Shown piece by piece: positions 50,750-60,834 of a DNA stretch of 64,000 bases. The DNA comes from AP-15 sp963732095 (lineage in GTDB: Bacteria; Pseudomonadota; Alphaproteobacteria; ATCC43930; CGMCC-115725), in NCBI GenBank assembly GCA_963732095.1, contig CAVSZA010000017.1:107607-171606 (forward strand). Reading direction: 5' to 3'. How positions within the stretch are numbered: position 1 is the first letter of the stretch; every line of letters begins with the position of its first letter. The translations under genes and the position numbers were made by a program. The notes beneath the pieces were generated by a model that had not been told where the DNA came from, ran no database searches, and saw nothing but the letters and a program-made list of their open reading frames with translations.

Positions 50750-51925
50750 CTACTTCAGATCGACGATCTCGATCCAGTTCGGCTGCATACCCATCGCGTA
50801 ATGGCCGATCGGCTGCAATTCGCCGCTCGCCTGGTCGATCGCGTAGAGCGTCATCCCGGCCGAGTCCATGCCGACGGACAGCAGGAACTTGCCGCGCGGA
50901 TCGATCGCGAAGCCGCGCGGCGTCTTCTCGGTCGGGAAGCGGCCGATCTGGGTCAGGGTACCCTTGTCGGGGTCGATCTTGTAGCCGATCAGCATGCTGG
51001 TCTTGCGCTCGGCGCCATAAAGGAACCTGCCGTCCGGGGTCACGTGGATGTCCGAGGCCGCCGGCTGCTCCTTGTATTCGTTGGTATCGACGAATTGCAG
51101 CTCCTTCAGGGTCCCCGAGGCCGGGTCCGCCGCATAAGTGCCGATCGTCGCCGTCGTCTCGGTGATCAGATAGGCGAATTTCCCGTTGGGGTGCAATGTC
51201 AGGTGGCGTGGGCCCGCACCCGCCTTGGTGGCGATCTCGCCCGGGCCGTTGGGCGATACCGTGCCGGTGGCGGGATCGAATTTCAGCTCCATCACGATGT
51301 CGCCTCCAAGCACCGGAACGTAGACGTTCTTGTTGCCGGCATCGATGACGACGCAATGCGCCTTGGGCTTGGTGTCGAGGATCTGGGTCGCTTTCGCCTC
51401 GACGACGCTCTGCGCGTTGATTGGGTAGATCGCCAGCTTGGCGCCGACATAGGAGGCGGCGAGCAGAAATCTGCCGGTGCGGTCGGTGTTGATGTACGCC
51501 ATCTGGTCGACCAGCGGGGTTGCCGCCACATGCCTGAGCCGACCGGTAGTCCGGTCGATGGCAAAGGTCGAGACCGGATACGGCTCGCTGCGCAGCTGCG
51601 CGTAGAGGAAATGCTTATCCGGGCTGGTCGCCATCGGCAGGCTGGCCGGCGACGGCTTGTCGCTGCCGGGAACCGGGGTTTTCTCGATCAGCTCGAGCGC
51701 GCCCGTCGCCCGGTTCATCGCCAGGACGAACACCTCCTTGCTGCCGGCGTTCGATACATAGACAACCGTCTCCGGTGTCCCATGGGGTGTCCCTTGGGGT
51801 GTGCCTTGGGGTGTGCCTTGGGCCATTGCCTTGCGTCCTCCGATTAGAGTGTGCGCCCCGAGCCCGGCGATGCCGCCGAGACCAAGTGCCAACACGCGCC
51901 GCCGCACCATCCGTCCATGGCTCAT
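50750..51925 (-). CDS. Lactonase-family seven-bladed beta-propeller protein, Tat-exported
   Basis: A 391-residue secreted propeller. The N-terminus has a twin-arginine signal (RRRVLALGLGG and a hydrophobic stretch to KAMAQ). It is followed by GTPQGTPQGTPHGTP, a tandem 4-residue linker encoded by 12-bp repeats, then repeated propeller blades with signatures such as VVYVSNAGSKEVFVLAMN, PDKHFLYAQLRSEP, GPRHLTLHPNGKFAYLITE and PDGRFLYGAERKT. This is the YbhE/3-carboxy-cis,cis-muconate-lactonizing-enzyme fold. Export to the periplasm argues against the cytosolic 6-phosphogluconolactonase reaction; it may act on another lactone or only bind. Confidence 0.87.
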   Translation of the reverse strand: MSHGRMVRRRVLALGLGGIAGLGAHTLIGGRKAMAQGTPQGTPQGTPHGTPETVVYVSNAGSKEVFVLAMNRATGALELIEKTPVPGSDKPSPASLPMATSPDKHFLYAQLRSEPYPVSTFAIDRTTGRLRHVAATPLVDQMAYINTDRTGRFLLAASYVGAKLAIYPINAQSVVEAKATQILDTKPKAHCVVIDAGNKNVYVPVLGGDIVMELKFDPATGTVSPNGPGEIATKAGAGPRHLTLHPNGKFAYLITETTATIGTYAADPASGTLKELQFVDTNEYKEQPAASDIHVTPDGRFLYGAERKTSMLIGYKIDPDKGTLTQIGRFPTEKTPRGFAIDPRGKFLLSVGMDSAGMTLYAIDQASGELQPIGHYAMGMQPNWIEIVDLK

Positions 51926-52075
51926 CGTTCCCTCCCGCCGTTAACGACATTCACCGGATACAAACTTGATCTGTATCCGGTGATCGACTGCGCAAAATTC
52001 CTTGTTCGAACGGGTAGTGATCAGCGGGTCGGACGTCGCGCGACACGATCACCCCGCGCGCGAACTAGCGGCAGC

Positions 52076-53384
52076 TTACTCTGCCGGAGTGGGTTCGAGC
52101 CCGGCAGGCACGACCTTGCGGCGCGGCGCCTGCACGCCGATCGCTGTCACGACCGCCGCCAACAGCATGAAGCCGGCCAGCGCGTAGAGGCCGTTGTCGA
52201 AACTTCCGGTCGCGTCCTTGATCCAGCCGACCAGGAAAGGTCCCATGAAGCCGCCGACATTTCCGACGGAGTTGATCAGAGCCATGCCGGCAGCGGCCGC
52301 GGTTCCGGTCAGGAAGGTAGAGGGCAATGGCCAGAAGGGTCCTTTGGACCCGTAGAACCCGATCGTCGCCAGGCACATTGCGGCGAGCGACCAGAAGCTG
52401 CCGCCGAGCAACCCGGCGACGATCAGCCCGGCGGCGCCGACGAGGCAGCCGACAAAGAGGTTCCATTTACGCTCCTGCACCCGGTCGGAGACATAGCCCC
52501 AGACCACCATGCTGATCGTGCCGACGAGATAGGGGATCATCGTCAGGAAGCCGGTCTGGAGGTTCGAGACGCCCAATTGTTTGATGATCTGCGGTACGAA
52601 AATGACCAGCCCCACGCTTGCAGTGACGATGCCGAAATAGATGACGGCCAGCGCGACAACCCGGATATTGGTCAGCGATTGGAGCAGCGTATAGGTGCGG
52701 ACGGCTTCCAGCTCACGTTTTTCGTGAGCGAGCTCCGTCTCGATCCAATCCTTTTCTTCCCGGGTTAGCCAGGAGGCGTCTGCGGGCCGGTCTCTGAGAT
52801 AAGTGAGCAGTACAAAGCCGAGGATCACGGCAGGCGCCGCTTCAGCGAGGAAGACCCATTTCCACCCGGCAAGACCAAAGATACCGTCAAGCCCCAACAG
52901 CGCGGTCGAGATCGGTCCGCCGAGCGCGACCGAAATCGGTGTCGCCACGGTGAACCAGGAGATCATCCGCCCGCGATGGCGCGCCGGAAACCAATAAGAA
53001 ATAGAAGAGGATGCCGGGAAAGAAGCCGGCCTCTGCGGCGCCGAGCAGAAAGCGCAAGGTCACAAAGCTGATCGGACCACTGACAAACGCCATCGCCCCG
53101 GAAAACAGCCCCCAGGTGATCATGATGCGGGCGAGCCAAAACCGGGCACCGACCTTCTCGAGCGTCAGGTTGCTCGGCACTTCGAAGAGGCAGTAACCGC
53201 CATAAAAGGCGCCGGCGCCCAGCCCAAAGAGGTAGGCGCTGAACCCGAGATCTTTGTTCATCGTCAGCGCGGCGAAGCCGAGATTGACCCGGTCGAGGTA
53301 GCACACGAACATGCACAGGATCGAGAACGGCAGCAGCCGCAGGTAGACCTTGCGCATCGTGGTCTGTTCGGCGGTCCGGGGCAT
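52076..53384 (-). pseudogene. MFS transporter, anion:cation symporter type, with a frameshift
   Basis: Start ATG 53384; the first part reads RKVYLRLLPFSILCMFVCYL, DRVNLGFAALTMNKDLGFS, YCLFEVPSNLTLEKVGAR and GAAEAGFFPGILFYF, the standard N-half of ACS-family carriers for tartrate, phthalate or other organic anions. At about 52990 the frame changes by one base (in a short A-rich run), and the next frame continues with MISWFTVATPISVALGGPIS to the stop at 52076. All 12 helices are present if both frames are joined (about 435 residues). Either it is a fresh pseudogene or the base is miscalled. Confidence 0.8.
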
Positions 53385-53852
53385 GACCCTACATCCGTAA
53401 TTAACCGCGTTTGCCGCGTGTTTTAGGTCACTCCCGGCGAGTGGGCAAGGAGGGGGCAATTGCATGACTGCCGTGCCTGTTTGCGAGGCAGATCGCGTTC
53501 AGCAGTGGCAGGGTAGCTTTACCATGGCGCCCGGCTGGCCCGTAGTGCCGCTGAATTTCTCGATCACGGCAGCCGGTACTGGCGCGAAACGCCAAAGTGC
53601 GGCGCCCTTGCGACCATGCCTTTACCATATTGCAAGCAGTGGTTGTGTATAGGCCCAATCCAGGCCACGGCTCTTGCTTGATTATGATCAGAGCCGGCCT
53701 GTGGCAGGGTCGTGGATTTCGGAGCCGCGTTGGAATGAGTGTGCTAGAAGAAAACGTTATCGTCCGGTAGCCGCCTTCGATAAAGCTGATCGCCGCCACC
53801 AGAGCAAGGCGCGCCCGCCGCAGTTTTAACTCTTGACGGGGAAATCGATCCG
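53385..53852. other. Intergenic region upstream of ugd
   Basis: About 470 bp. A 62-codon plus-strand frame (53464-53652) shows no family resemblance and no good ribosome site. A sequence GGCCAC...CTTGCTT near 53665 resembles a sigma-54 promoter but has one base too many between the GG and GC elements. The promoter of the sugar-nucleotide genes should lie here. Confidence 0.45.
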
Positions 53853-55202
53853 ATGCGCATCGCAGTGATCGGGACGGGATATGTGGGTTTGGTTTCGGGG
53901 GCGTGTTTTTCCGAATTCGGCGTGTCGGTGACCTGTGTCGACACGGATGCGGCAAAGATCGCGCGGCTGCGGCGCGGCGAGATGCCGATCTATGAGCCGG
54001 GGCTAGACGCGTTGGTGGCGGCCAATACGATGGCGGGGCGGCTGTCTTTTACCACCGAGCTTTTGCCGGCGATCGAGGGGGCGGACGCGGTCTTCATCGC
54101 GGTCGGCACCCCGTCGCGGCGCGGCGACGGCCACGCCGATCTCAGCTATGTCTTTGCCGCCGCTGCGGAAATCGGCCGGACGTTGGCCGAGGCCCGAGCC
54201 GGCGGCTATACGGTCGTGGTGACCAAGTCGACGGTGCCGGTCGGCACCGGACGCGAGGTCGCCGCGATCCTGCGCCGGGTCTGCCCGAGGGGTGATTTCG
54301 ACGTCGCCTCGAACCCGGAATTTCTGCGCGAGGGCTCGGCGATCGAGGATTTCATGCGCCCCGACCGGGTGGTGATCGGCGCCGATAGCGACCGGGCCCG
54401 GGAGGTCATGCGCCAGCTCTACCGGCCGCTCTATCTGAGCGAGACGCCGATGCTGCTCACCGACATCGAGACCGCCGAATTGATCAAATACGCCGCCAAC
54501 GCCTTTCTCGCGACCAAGATCACCTTCATCAACGAGATCGCCGATCTGTGCGAACGGGTCGGCGCCGATGTCCAGGACGTGGCCCGCGGCATCGGCCTCG
54601 ACGGCCGCATCGGCCGCAAGTTTCTGCATGCCGGGCCGGGTTTTGGCGGCTCGTGCTTTCCGAAAGACTGCCAGGCCTTGGTGCGCACCGCCCGCGAGGC
54701 CGCCGCGGATCTGGCGATCGTCGAGACGGTGGTGCGGGTCAATGAGGCGCGCAAATCCCGCATGGCCGACAAGATCATCGCCGCCTGCAGCGGCACGGTC
54801 GCCGGGAAAACGATCGCCGTCCTCGGCCTCACCTTCAAGCCCAACACCGACGACATGCGCGACAGCCCAAGCCTCGCCATCTTGCCGCGTCTTGCCGCGG
54901 CGGGCGCGGCGATCCGCGCCTTCGACCCGGCCGGCATCGAAGAGGCGAGAAACCTGATGCCCGACCTCACCTATTGCGAGGACGCCTACGAAGCGGCCGA
55001 AGGCGCCGACGTGCTGGTGCTGCTGACCGAATGGAACGAGTTCCGCGCCCTAGACCTCGCCCGCATCGGGCGGCTGCTCGCAGAGCCGCTGGTCATCGAC
55101 CTGCGCAACATCTATCAGCCGGCCGAGATGGCGGCCGCCGGGCTTGGCTATGTCAGCATCGGCCGCCCGCCACAGCTCTCGCGAGCTGGAGCCTCCCCGT
55201 AA
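53853..55202 (+). CDS. ugd: UDP-glucose 6-dehydrogenase
   Basis: Oxidises UDP-glucose to UDP-glucuronate with two NAD. The 449-residue protein has the N-terminal Rossmann motif VIGTGYVGLVSGACFSEFG, VTKSTVPVGTG, NPEFLREGSAIEDFMRPDRVV, a Lys/Asn helix (ELIKYAANAFLATKITFINE), catalytic Cys268 in GFGGSCFPKD, and the C-terminal UDP-binding domain with GLTFKPNTDDMRDSPS. It is the first of four plus-strand sugar-nucleotide genes; the next gene uses its product. Confidence 0.96.
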   Translation: MRIAVIGTGYVGLVSGACFSEFGVSVTCVDTDAAKIARLRRGEMPIYEPGLDALVAANTMAGRLSFTTELLPAIEGADAVFIAVGTPSRRGDGHADLSYVFAAAAEIGRTLAEARAGGYTVVVTKSTVPVGTGREVAAILRRVCPRGDFDVASNPEFLREGSAIEDFMRPDRVVIGADSDRAREVMRQLYRPLYLSETPMLLTDIETAELIKYAANAFLATKITFINEIADLCERVGADVQDVARGIGLDGRIGRKFLHAGPGFGGSCFPKDCQALVRTAREAAADLAIVETVVRVNEARKSRMADKIIAACSGTVAGKTIAVLGLTFKPNTDDMRDSPSLAILPRLAAAGAAIRAFDPAGIEEARNLMPDLTYCEDAYEAAEGADVLVLLTEWNEFRALDLARIGRLLAEPLVIDLRNIYQPAEMAAAGLGYVSIGRPPQLSRAGASP

Positions 55203-55215
55203 CCCCGGATTTTGC

Positions 55216-56181
<966 letters not shown>

Positions 56182-56190
56182 GAGGCGCTT

Positions 56191-57084
56191 GTGAGGGTTC
56201 TGGTGTTCGGAGCCGGAGGGCAGGTCGGCCGCGAGGTTTGCCGCGCAGCTTGGCCCGCATCTTGCGCGCTCATTCCCTTAGATCGGAACACGGCCGACAT
56301 CACCAAGGCGGCAGCCGTAGGCGCCGTGATCGCGCGGGAACGACCCGATGTGGTCATCAACCTCGCCGCTTATACCGCTGTCGACCGTGCCGAAAGCGAG
56401 CCCGAAGCGGCTTGGACGGTCAATTGTGCGGGAGCTGCCCACATTGCGGCGGTGTGCGGCGAGGATGGGACGCCGCTAGTTCACCTGTCGACCGATTATG
56501 TGTTCGACGGGCGCAAGAGCGAGCCCTACCGCGAGGCGGATCCGGTCAATCCGCTCAATGTCTATGGGAGCAGCAAGGAGGCTGGCGAGCGCGCCGTGCG
56601 AGCGGCGGCGCCACACCACGTCATCTTGCGCACCGCCTGGGTGTACGGGGCTTACGGAGCAAATTTCGTAAAAACCATGCTGCGGCTCGCGGCCGAGCGC
56701 CCGGTCTTGCGGGTCGTCGCGGACCAGCGCGGCTGTCCCACGGCCGCCGCCGATATCGCTGCCGCGCTGATCGCGATCGCCCGGTACATCGAATGCGGCG
56801 GGACGGAATGGGGGACTTTCCATTTCGCCGCGGCGGGCAGCACCAGTTGGCATGGATTTGCCGAGGAGATTTTCGCTTTGGCACAGGCGCTCGACGCGTG
56901 GCCGAGCGGATCGGGGCCGCGGGTCGAGCCGATCACCACCGATCAATACCCGACCGCGGCGCAACGGCCGATGAATTCGGTGCTCGATTGCCGAAAGATC
57001 GCCGCCCTCGGCATTTCTCCGCCACCGTGGCGGTCGAGCCTTCCCGCAGTCGTTCGAGAGCTGGTCGGGGCAGAAAGCCGATGA
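56191..57084 (+). CDS. rmlD: dTDP-4-dehydrorhamnose reductase
   Basis: Last step of dTDP-L-rhamnose synthesis. The 297-residue protein starts at a GTG (56191) with AGGAGG six bases upstream. VLVFGAGGQVGREV binds NADPH; HLSTDYVFDGRKSEPYREAD and PLNVYGSSKEAGERAV carry the catalytic Ser/Thr and Tyr-x3-Lys; RTAWVYGAYGANFVKTML is family-typical. It overlaps rmlA by the ATGA sequence at 57081-57084. rmlB and rmlC are not in the window. Confidence 0.94.
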   Translation: MRVLVFGAGGQVGREVCRAAWPASCALIPLDRNTADITKAAAVGAVIARERPDVVINLAAYTAVDRAESEPEAAWTVNCAGAAHIAAVCGEDGTPLVHLSTDYVFDGRKSEPYREADPVNPLNVYGSSKEAGERAVRAAAPHHVILRTAWVYGAYGANFVKTMLRLAAERPVLRVVADQRGCPTAAADIAAALIAIARYIECGGTEWGTFHFAAAGSTSWHGFAEEIFALAQALDAWPSGSGPRVEPITTDQYPTAAQRPMNSVLDCRKIAALGISPPPWRSSLPAVVRELVGAESR

Positions 57085-57953
57085 AGGGGATCATTCTGGC
57101 CGGTGGCCACGGCACCCGCCTCTACCCGGCCACTCTGGCGCTCAGCAAGCAGCTGCTGCCGGTCTATGACAAGCCGATGGTGTATTATCCGCTGGCCACC
57201 CTGATGCTGGCGGGCATCCGGGATATTCTGGTCATCACAACCCCGGTGGAGCTGCCTCGTTTCGCCGGTTTGCTGCGTGACGGCGGGCAGTGGGGCCTTT
57301 CGATCCAATATGCCGAACAGGCGAAGCCCGAGGGGCTGGCGCAGGCCCTCCTCATCGGGCGAAGCTTCATCGACGGCGAACACGTCGCGTTGGTTCTCGG
57401 CGACAACATCTTTTACGGACACGGACTTCCCGCCATGCTCCGGGAGGCGGGGACTCCGCGCTCGGGCGCCACGATCTTTGCCTACCAAGTGCGCCATCCG
57501 GAGGCCTATGGCGTGGTCGAGTTCGGAGCCGACGGCGCACCGATCGCCATCGTCGAAAAACCGCTGCAGCCGCGCTCTCATTGGGCTGTCACCGGTCTCT
57601 ACGTCTACGACAATTCGGCTCCCGAGATCGCTGCCTCTCTAAAGCCCTCGGCCCGCGGAGAATTGGAGATCACCGACCTCAATAACGTCTACCTGTCTCG
57701 GGGAATGCTCAAGGTCGAGCGGTTCGGGCGCGGCTATGCGTGGTTTGATACCGGCACTCACGATTTGCTGTTGGAGGCATCCGAATTCGTCCGCACGATA
57801 GAGCTGCGACAGGGCTTGAAGATCGCCTGCGTCGAGGAGGTCGCCTATCGCATGGGCTATATTGACGTGGACCAACTTCTCAGCCTTGCCCGGGAATTCA
57901 GCACGAGCGGGTATGGCAGCTATGTCGAGCGGCTCGTCGAGGAACCTTGCTGA
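57081..57953 (+). CDS. rmlA: Glucose-1-phosphate thymidylyltransferase
   Basis: First step of dTDP-rhamnose synthesis: glucose-1-phosphate plus dTTP to dTDP-glucose. The 290-residue protein has the signature GIILAGGHGTRLYPATLALSK, KQLLPVYDKPMVYYPL, VLGDNIFYGHGL, VEKPLQPRSHWAVTGLYVYD and RGYAWFDTGTHDLLLEA. Its start overlaps the rmlD stop (ATGA), so they are translationally coupled. The gene order D-A, without B and C, means that the other two enzymes are encoded elsewhere. Confidence 0.96.
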   Translation: MKGIILAGGHGTRLYPATLALSKQLLPVYDKPMVYYPLATLMLAGIRDILVITTPVELPRFAGLLRDGGQWGLSIQYAEQAKPEGLAQALLIGRSFIDGEHVALVLGDNIFYGHGLPAMLREAGTPRSGATIFAYQVRHPEAYGVVEFGADGAPIAIVEKPLQPRSHWAVTGLYVYDNSAPEIAASLKPSARGELEITDLNNVYLSRGMLKVERFGRGYAWFDTGTHDLLLEASEFVRTIELRQGLKIACVEEVAYRMGYIDVDQLLSLAREFSTSGYGSYVERLVEEPC

Positions 57954-57965
57954 CCCGGCAGCGCC

Positions 57966-59840
57966 TCAAATGATCTTGCGCGCCCGCAGTTCCTCGAGGA
58001 TCTGCTCCGCAGCCGCGTCGGGTGTCGCGCCGATCGTCGTGATGCGGATTTCGGAGGCCTCCGGCGGCTCATAGGCGGAGTTGAGACCGGTGAAGTGCTC
58101 GAGCCGCCCGGCCCTCGCCTTGGCGTAAAGCCCCTTGGGGTCTCGGCGCATGCATTCCTCGAGCGGCGTGTCGACAAACACTTCGAGAAAAGCGGTGGGA
58201 CCGGTCAGCTCGCGGACCATGCGGCGCTCTGCGCGAAACGGCGAGATAAACGAGCAGATCACGATGAGCCCCGCCTCGGCCATCAGTTTTGCGACCTCGC
58301 CGACCCGTCTTATATTCTCTACCCGGTCTGCGTCGGTGAAGCCGAGATCACGATTGAGGCCGTGCCGAACATTGTCGCCGTCGAGCAGCATCGTGTGGCG
58401 GCCGAGCGCTAACAGCTTTTTCTCGACAATGTCGGCGATCGTCGATTTTCCGGCGCCCGACAATCCGGTTAGCCAGAGCACCGCCGGCAACTGATCCTTC
58501 AGCGCGGCGCGCTGCTCCCGGCCGACGGTCAGCGCCTGCCAATGGATATTGCTGGCCCGGCGCAGGCCGAAGGCGATCATTCCAGCTCCCGCCGTCTCGT
58601 TGGTGAGGCGGTCGATCAAGATGAAAGCCCCGGTGTCGCGGCAGACGGTGTAGGGATCGAAGGCCACAGGCGCTGCGGTCGACAGGTTGCAGAACCCGAT
58701 CTGGTTGAGCCCGAGCGTCCGGTCCGCCAGATGCGCTAGCGTCTCCACATCGATGCGGTGCTTGAGCGCGGTAACAGTGGCCGGCACGGTGCGTGTTCCG
58801 ATCTTCAGCAGATAGGAGCGGCCAGGGACGAGCGGCTGGTCGCTCATCCAGATCACATGCGCGGCGAACTGGTCGACGCATTCCGGTGGCTCCCGAGGAT
58901 CTGCGAGGAGATCGCCGCGCGCAATGTCGATATCGGTTTCGAAGGTAAGGGTGACCGCATCACCCTCCCGCGCGCGATCGGCCGTGCCCTCGAAGGTGAC
59001 GATCTCCTTGAGCGTTGCGGATCGCCCGGAACCGGCCAACAAAACATCCTCGCCGGGCGCGATCGAACCCGACGCCACGGTACCCGAGAAGCCGCGGAAG
59101 TCGCCGTTCGGGCGATTGACCCATTGCACCGGGAAACGGAAGGGCCGTTCGACGCAGCCACCCGAAATGTCGACCGAATGAAGGTGCTCGATCAGAGTGG
59201 GGCCGTCATACCAAGACATTCGACCCGAGATCTCGGTGACATTGTCGCCGAACCGCGCCGAGAGCGGAATTGCCGCAACGGAGACCTCGTCAAGGTCAGC
59301 CGCGAAAGCCGAAAAGCCTTGGTCAATCTCCTCAAACCGTCGCCTATCGAAGTCGACCAAGTCCATCTTATTCACGGCGAGCACGATCTGCCGGATGCCG
59401 ACCAGCCAACAGATAAAGGCGTGCCGCTTGGTTTGCGGCAGCACGCCTTTGCGCGCGTCGACCAGGATCACGGCGAGTTCCGAGGTCGAAGCGCCGGTCG
59501 CCATATTGCGGGTGTATTGCTCGTGCCCCGGGGTATCGGCGACGATAAAGGCGCGCTCCGGCGTTGCAAAGAAGCGATAGGAAACGTCGATCGTGATCCG
59601 CTGCTGGCGCTCGTCTTCGAGCCCGTCGAGCAGCAGCGAGAAATCAACCTCGTCACCGGTTGTCCCGAACCGCCGGGATTCACGCTGCAGCGCATCGAGC
59701 TGGTCGTCGAGGATCGAACCGCATTCGTAGAGCAGCCGGCCGATCAATGTCGATTTGCCGTCGTCGACCGACCCGCAAGTCAGGAGACGCAGCAGGTCTT
59801 TGCCTGGCCGAGCGGAAGGCTCGCCACACGGCCGGGACAT
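57966..59840 (-). CDS. cysNC: Bifunctional sulfate adenylyltransferase subunit 1 / adenylylsulfate kinase (CysNC)
   Basis: Makes PAPS from sulfate and ATP. The 624-residue fusion begins with an EF-Tu-like GTPase (GSVDDGKSTLIGRLLYE, ADTPGHEQYTRNMATGAS, NKMDLVDFD) and two beta-barrel domains, followed by the APS kinase domain from about residue 440 (WLTGLSGAGKSTIADIVEKKL, LDGDNVRHGLNRDLGF, CSFISPFRAERRMVRE, GLYAKARAG). The ATG at 59840 overlaps the cysD stop (TAATG). It is convergent with rmlA. Sulfated polysaccharide or Nod-factor-like products could use the PAPS, but cysteine synthesis is the default role. Confidence 0.95.
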   Translation of the reverse strand: MSRPCGEPSARPGKDLLRLLTCGSVDDGKSTLIGRLLYECGSILDDQLDALQRESRRFGTTGDEVDFSLLLDGLEDERQQRITIDVSYRFFATPERAFIVADTPGHEQYTRNMATGASTSELAVILVDARKGVLPQTKRHAFICWLVGIRQIVLAVNKMDLVDFDRRRFEEIDQGFSAFAADLDEVSVAAIPLSARFGDNVTEISGRMSWYDGPTLIEHLHSVDISGGCVERPFRFPVQWVNRPNGDFRGFSGTVASGSIAPGEDVLLAGSGRSATLKEIVTFEGTADRAREGDAVTLTFETDIDIARGDLLADPREPPECVDQFAAHVIWMSDQPLVPGRSYLLKIGTRTVPATVTALKHRIDVETLAHLADRTLGLNQIGFCNLSTAAPVAFDPYTVCRDTGAFILIDRLTNETAGAGMIAFGLRRASNIHWQALTVGREQRAALKDQLPAVLWLTGLSGAGKSTIADIVEKKLLALGRHTMLLDGDNVRHGLNRDLGFTDADRVENIRRVGEVAKLMAEAGLIVICSFISPFRAERRMVRELTGPTAFLEVFVDTPLEECMRRDPKGLYAKARAGRLEHFTGLNSAYEPPEASEIRITTIGATPDAAAEQILEELRARKII

Positions 59841-60776
59841 TAGAAATAACCTTCGCGCTTCTTGCGTTCCATCGCGGCTTCCTCGTCGCTGTCGATCAGC
59901 CGGCCCTGCCGCTCCGACTGGCGCGTATTGCGCAGCTCGGCGAGGATTTGGGCCGGCGTGGCAGCGGTCGATTCGATGGCGCCGGTGAGCGGATAGCATC
60001 CCAAGGTGCGGAAGCGGACACGCCGCAATTGGGGCCGCTCGCCGGGCTCCAGCGGCAGACGATCGTCGTCCACCATGATCCAAACCCCATTGCGGCCGAC
60101 TACCGGGCGCGGCTTGGCGAAATAGAGCGGCACGACGGGAATTTCTTCTGCTGCGACGTATTCCCAGATGTCCAGCTCGGTCCAGTTGGACAGCGGGAAC
60201 ACGCGCATCGACTGCCGCTCGCGCAAACGGGTGTTAAAGAGTTGCCAGAGTTCAGGCCTCTGGTTCTTCGGGTCCCAGGCGTGGTCGGCGCTGCGCACCG
60301 AAAAGATCCGCTCTTTGGCGCGGCTCTTTTCCTCGTCCCGGCGCGCGCCCCCGAGCGCCGCATCAAAACCATGACGATCGAGCGCCTGCTTCAGCGCTTC
60401 GGTCTTCATCACCGCCGTGTGCAATGCCGACCCCGAAGTGATCGGGTCGATACCGCGTGCCCTTCCCTCCTCGTTGGTGTGGACGACCAGATCAAGCCCG
60501 AGCCGGCGCGCGGTCTCGTCGCGAAAGGCGATCATCTCGCGGAATTTCCAGCCGGTGTCGATATGGAGGAGCGGAAAAGGCGGCTTGCCGGGGAAAAACG
60601 CTTTGCGCGCCAAGTGCAGCATCACGCTCGAAATCCTTCCCGATCGAATAAAGCAGGACCGGGTTGCGGAATTCGGCAGCCACCTCGCGCATAATGCCGA
60701 TCGACTCGGCTTCGAGGCGCTTCAGGTGTTCGGGCAAGAGCCGAGCGGACAGGGCTTGCTCGCCAACAACAGGCAA
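59840..60776 (-). pseudogene. cysD: Sulfate adenylyltransferase subunit 2 (CysD), with a frameshift near the N-terminus
   Basis: Adenylyl-transferring subunit that works with CysNC. From about 60776 the DNA reads LLPEHLKRLEAESIGIMREV and then NPVLLYSIGKD, after which one extra base in a run of A at 60631-60633 shifts the frame. The rest reads in frame from MLHLARKAFFPGKPPFPLLH through VVHTNEEGRARGIDP, GARRDEEKSRAKERIFS and LSNWTELDIWEYV to RKKREGYF at the stop. Deleting that base restores the canonical SSVMLHLARKA loop, so the gene may be intact in the cell and the base miscalled. A possible TTG start lies at 60776; the true start is uncertain. Confidence 0.85.
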
Positions 60777-60834
60777 AGAATGTCCTTCAACACTCAGCCG
60801 ATAATGGCGGCCGGGCGAGCTGCGCGTCTCAGGC

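Noticed and set aside
50480..51847. Long open frame of 455 codons on the plus strand
   Set aside because: It is antisense to the lactonase-fold gene, whose signal peptide and propeller repeats are clear; long antisense frames are common in GC-rich DNA.
52085..52105. GGGTTCGAGCCC resembling a tRNA T-loop
   Set aside because: It lies within the MFS coding sequence (its C-terminus) and no acceptor or anticodon arms can be found around it.
53464..53652. A 62-codon open frame upstream of ugd
   Set aside because: No recognisable domain, no ribosome site and odd composition.
53660..53685. Sigma-54-like promoter upstream of ugd
   Set aside because: The GG and GC elements are 11 bases apart instead of 10, and spacing is strict for sigma-54.
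57966..59840. CysNC as part of a NodPQ-type sulfation locus
   Set aside because: No sulfotransferase or nodulation gene lies nearby; sulfate assimilation is enough to explain it.
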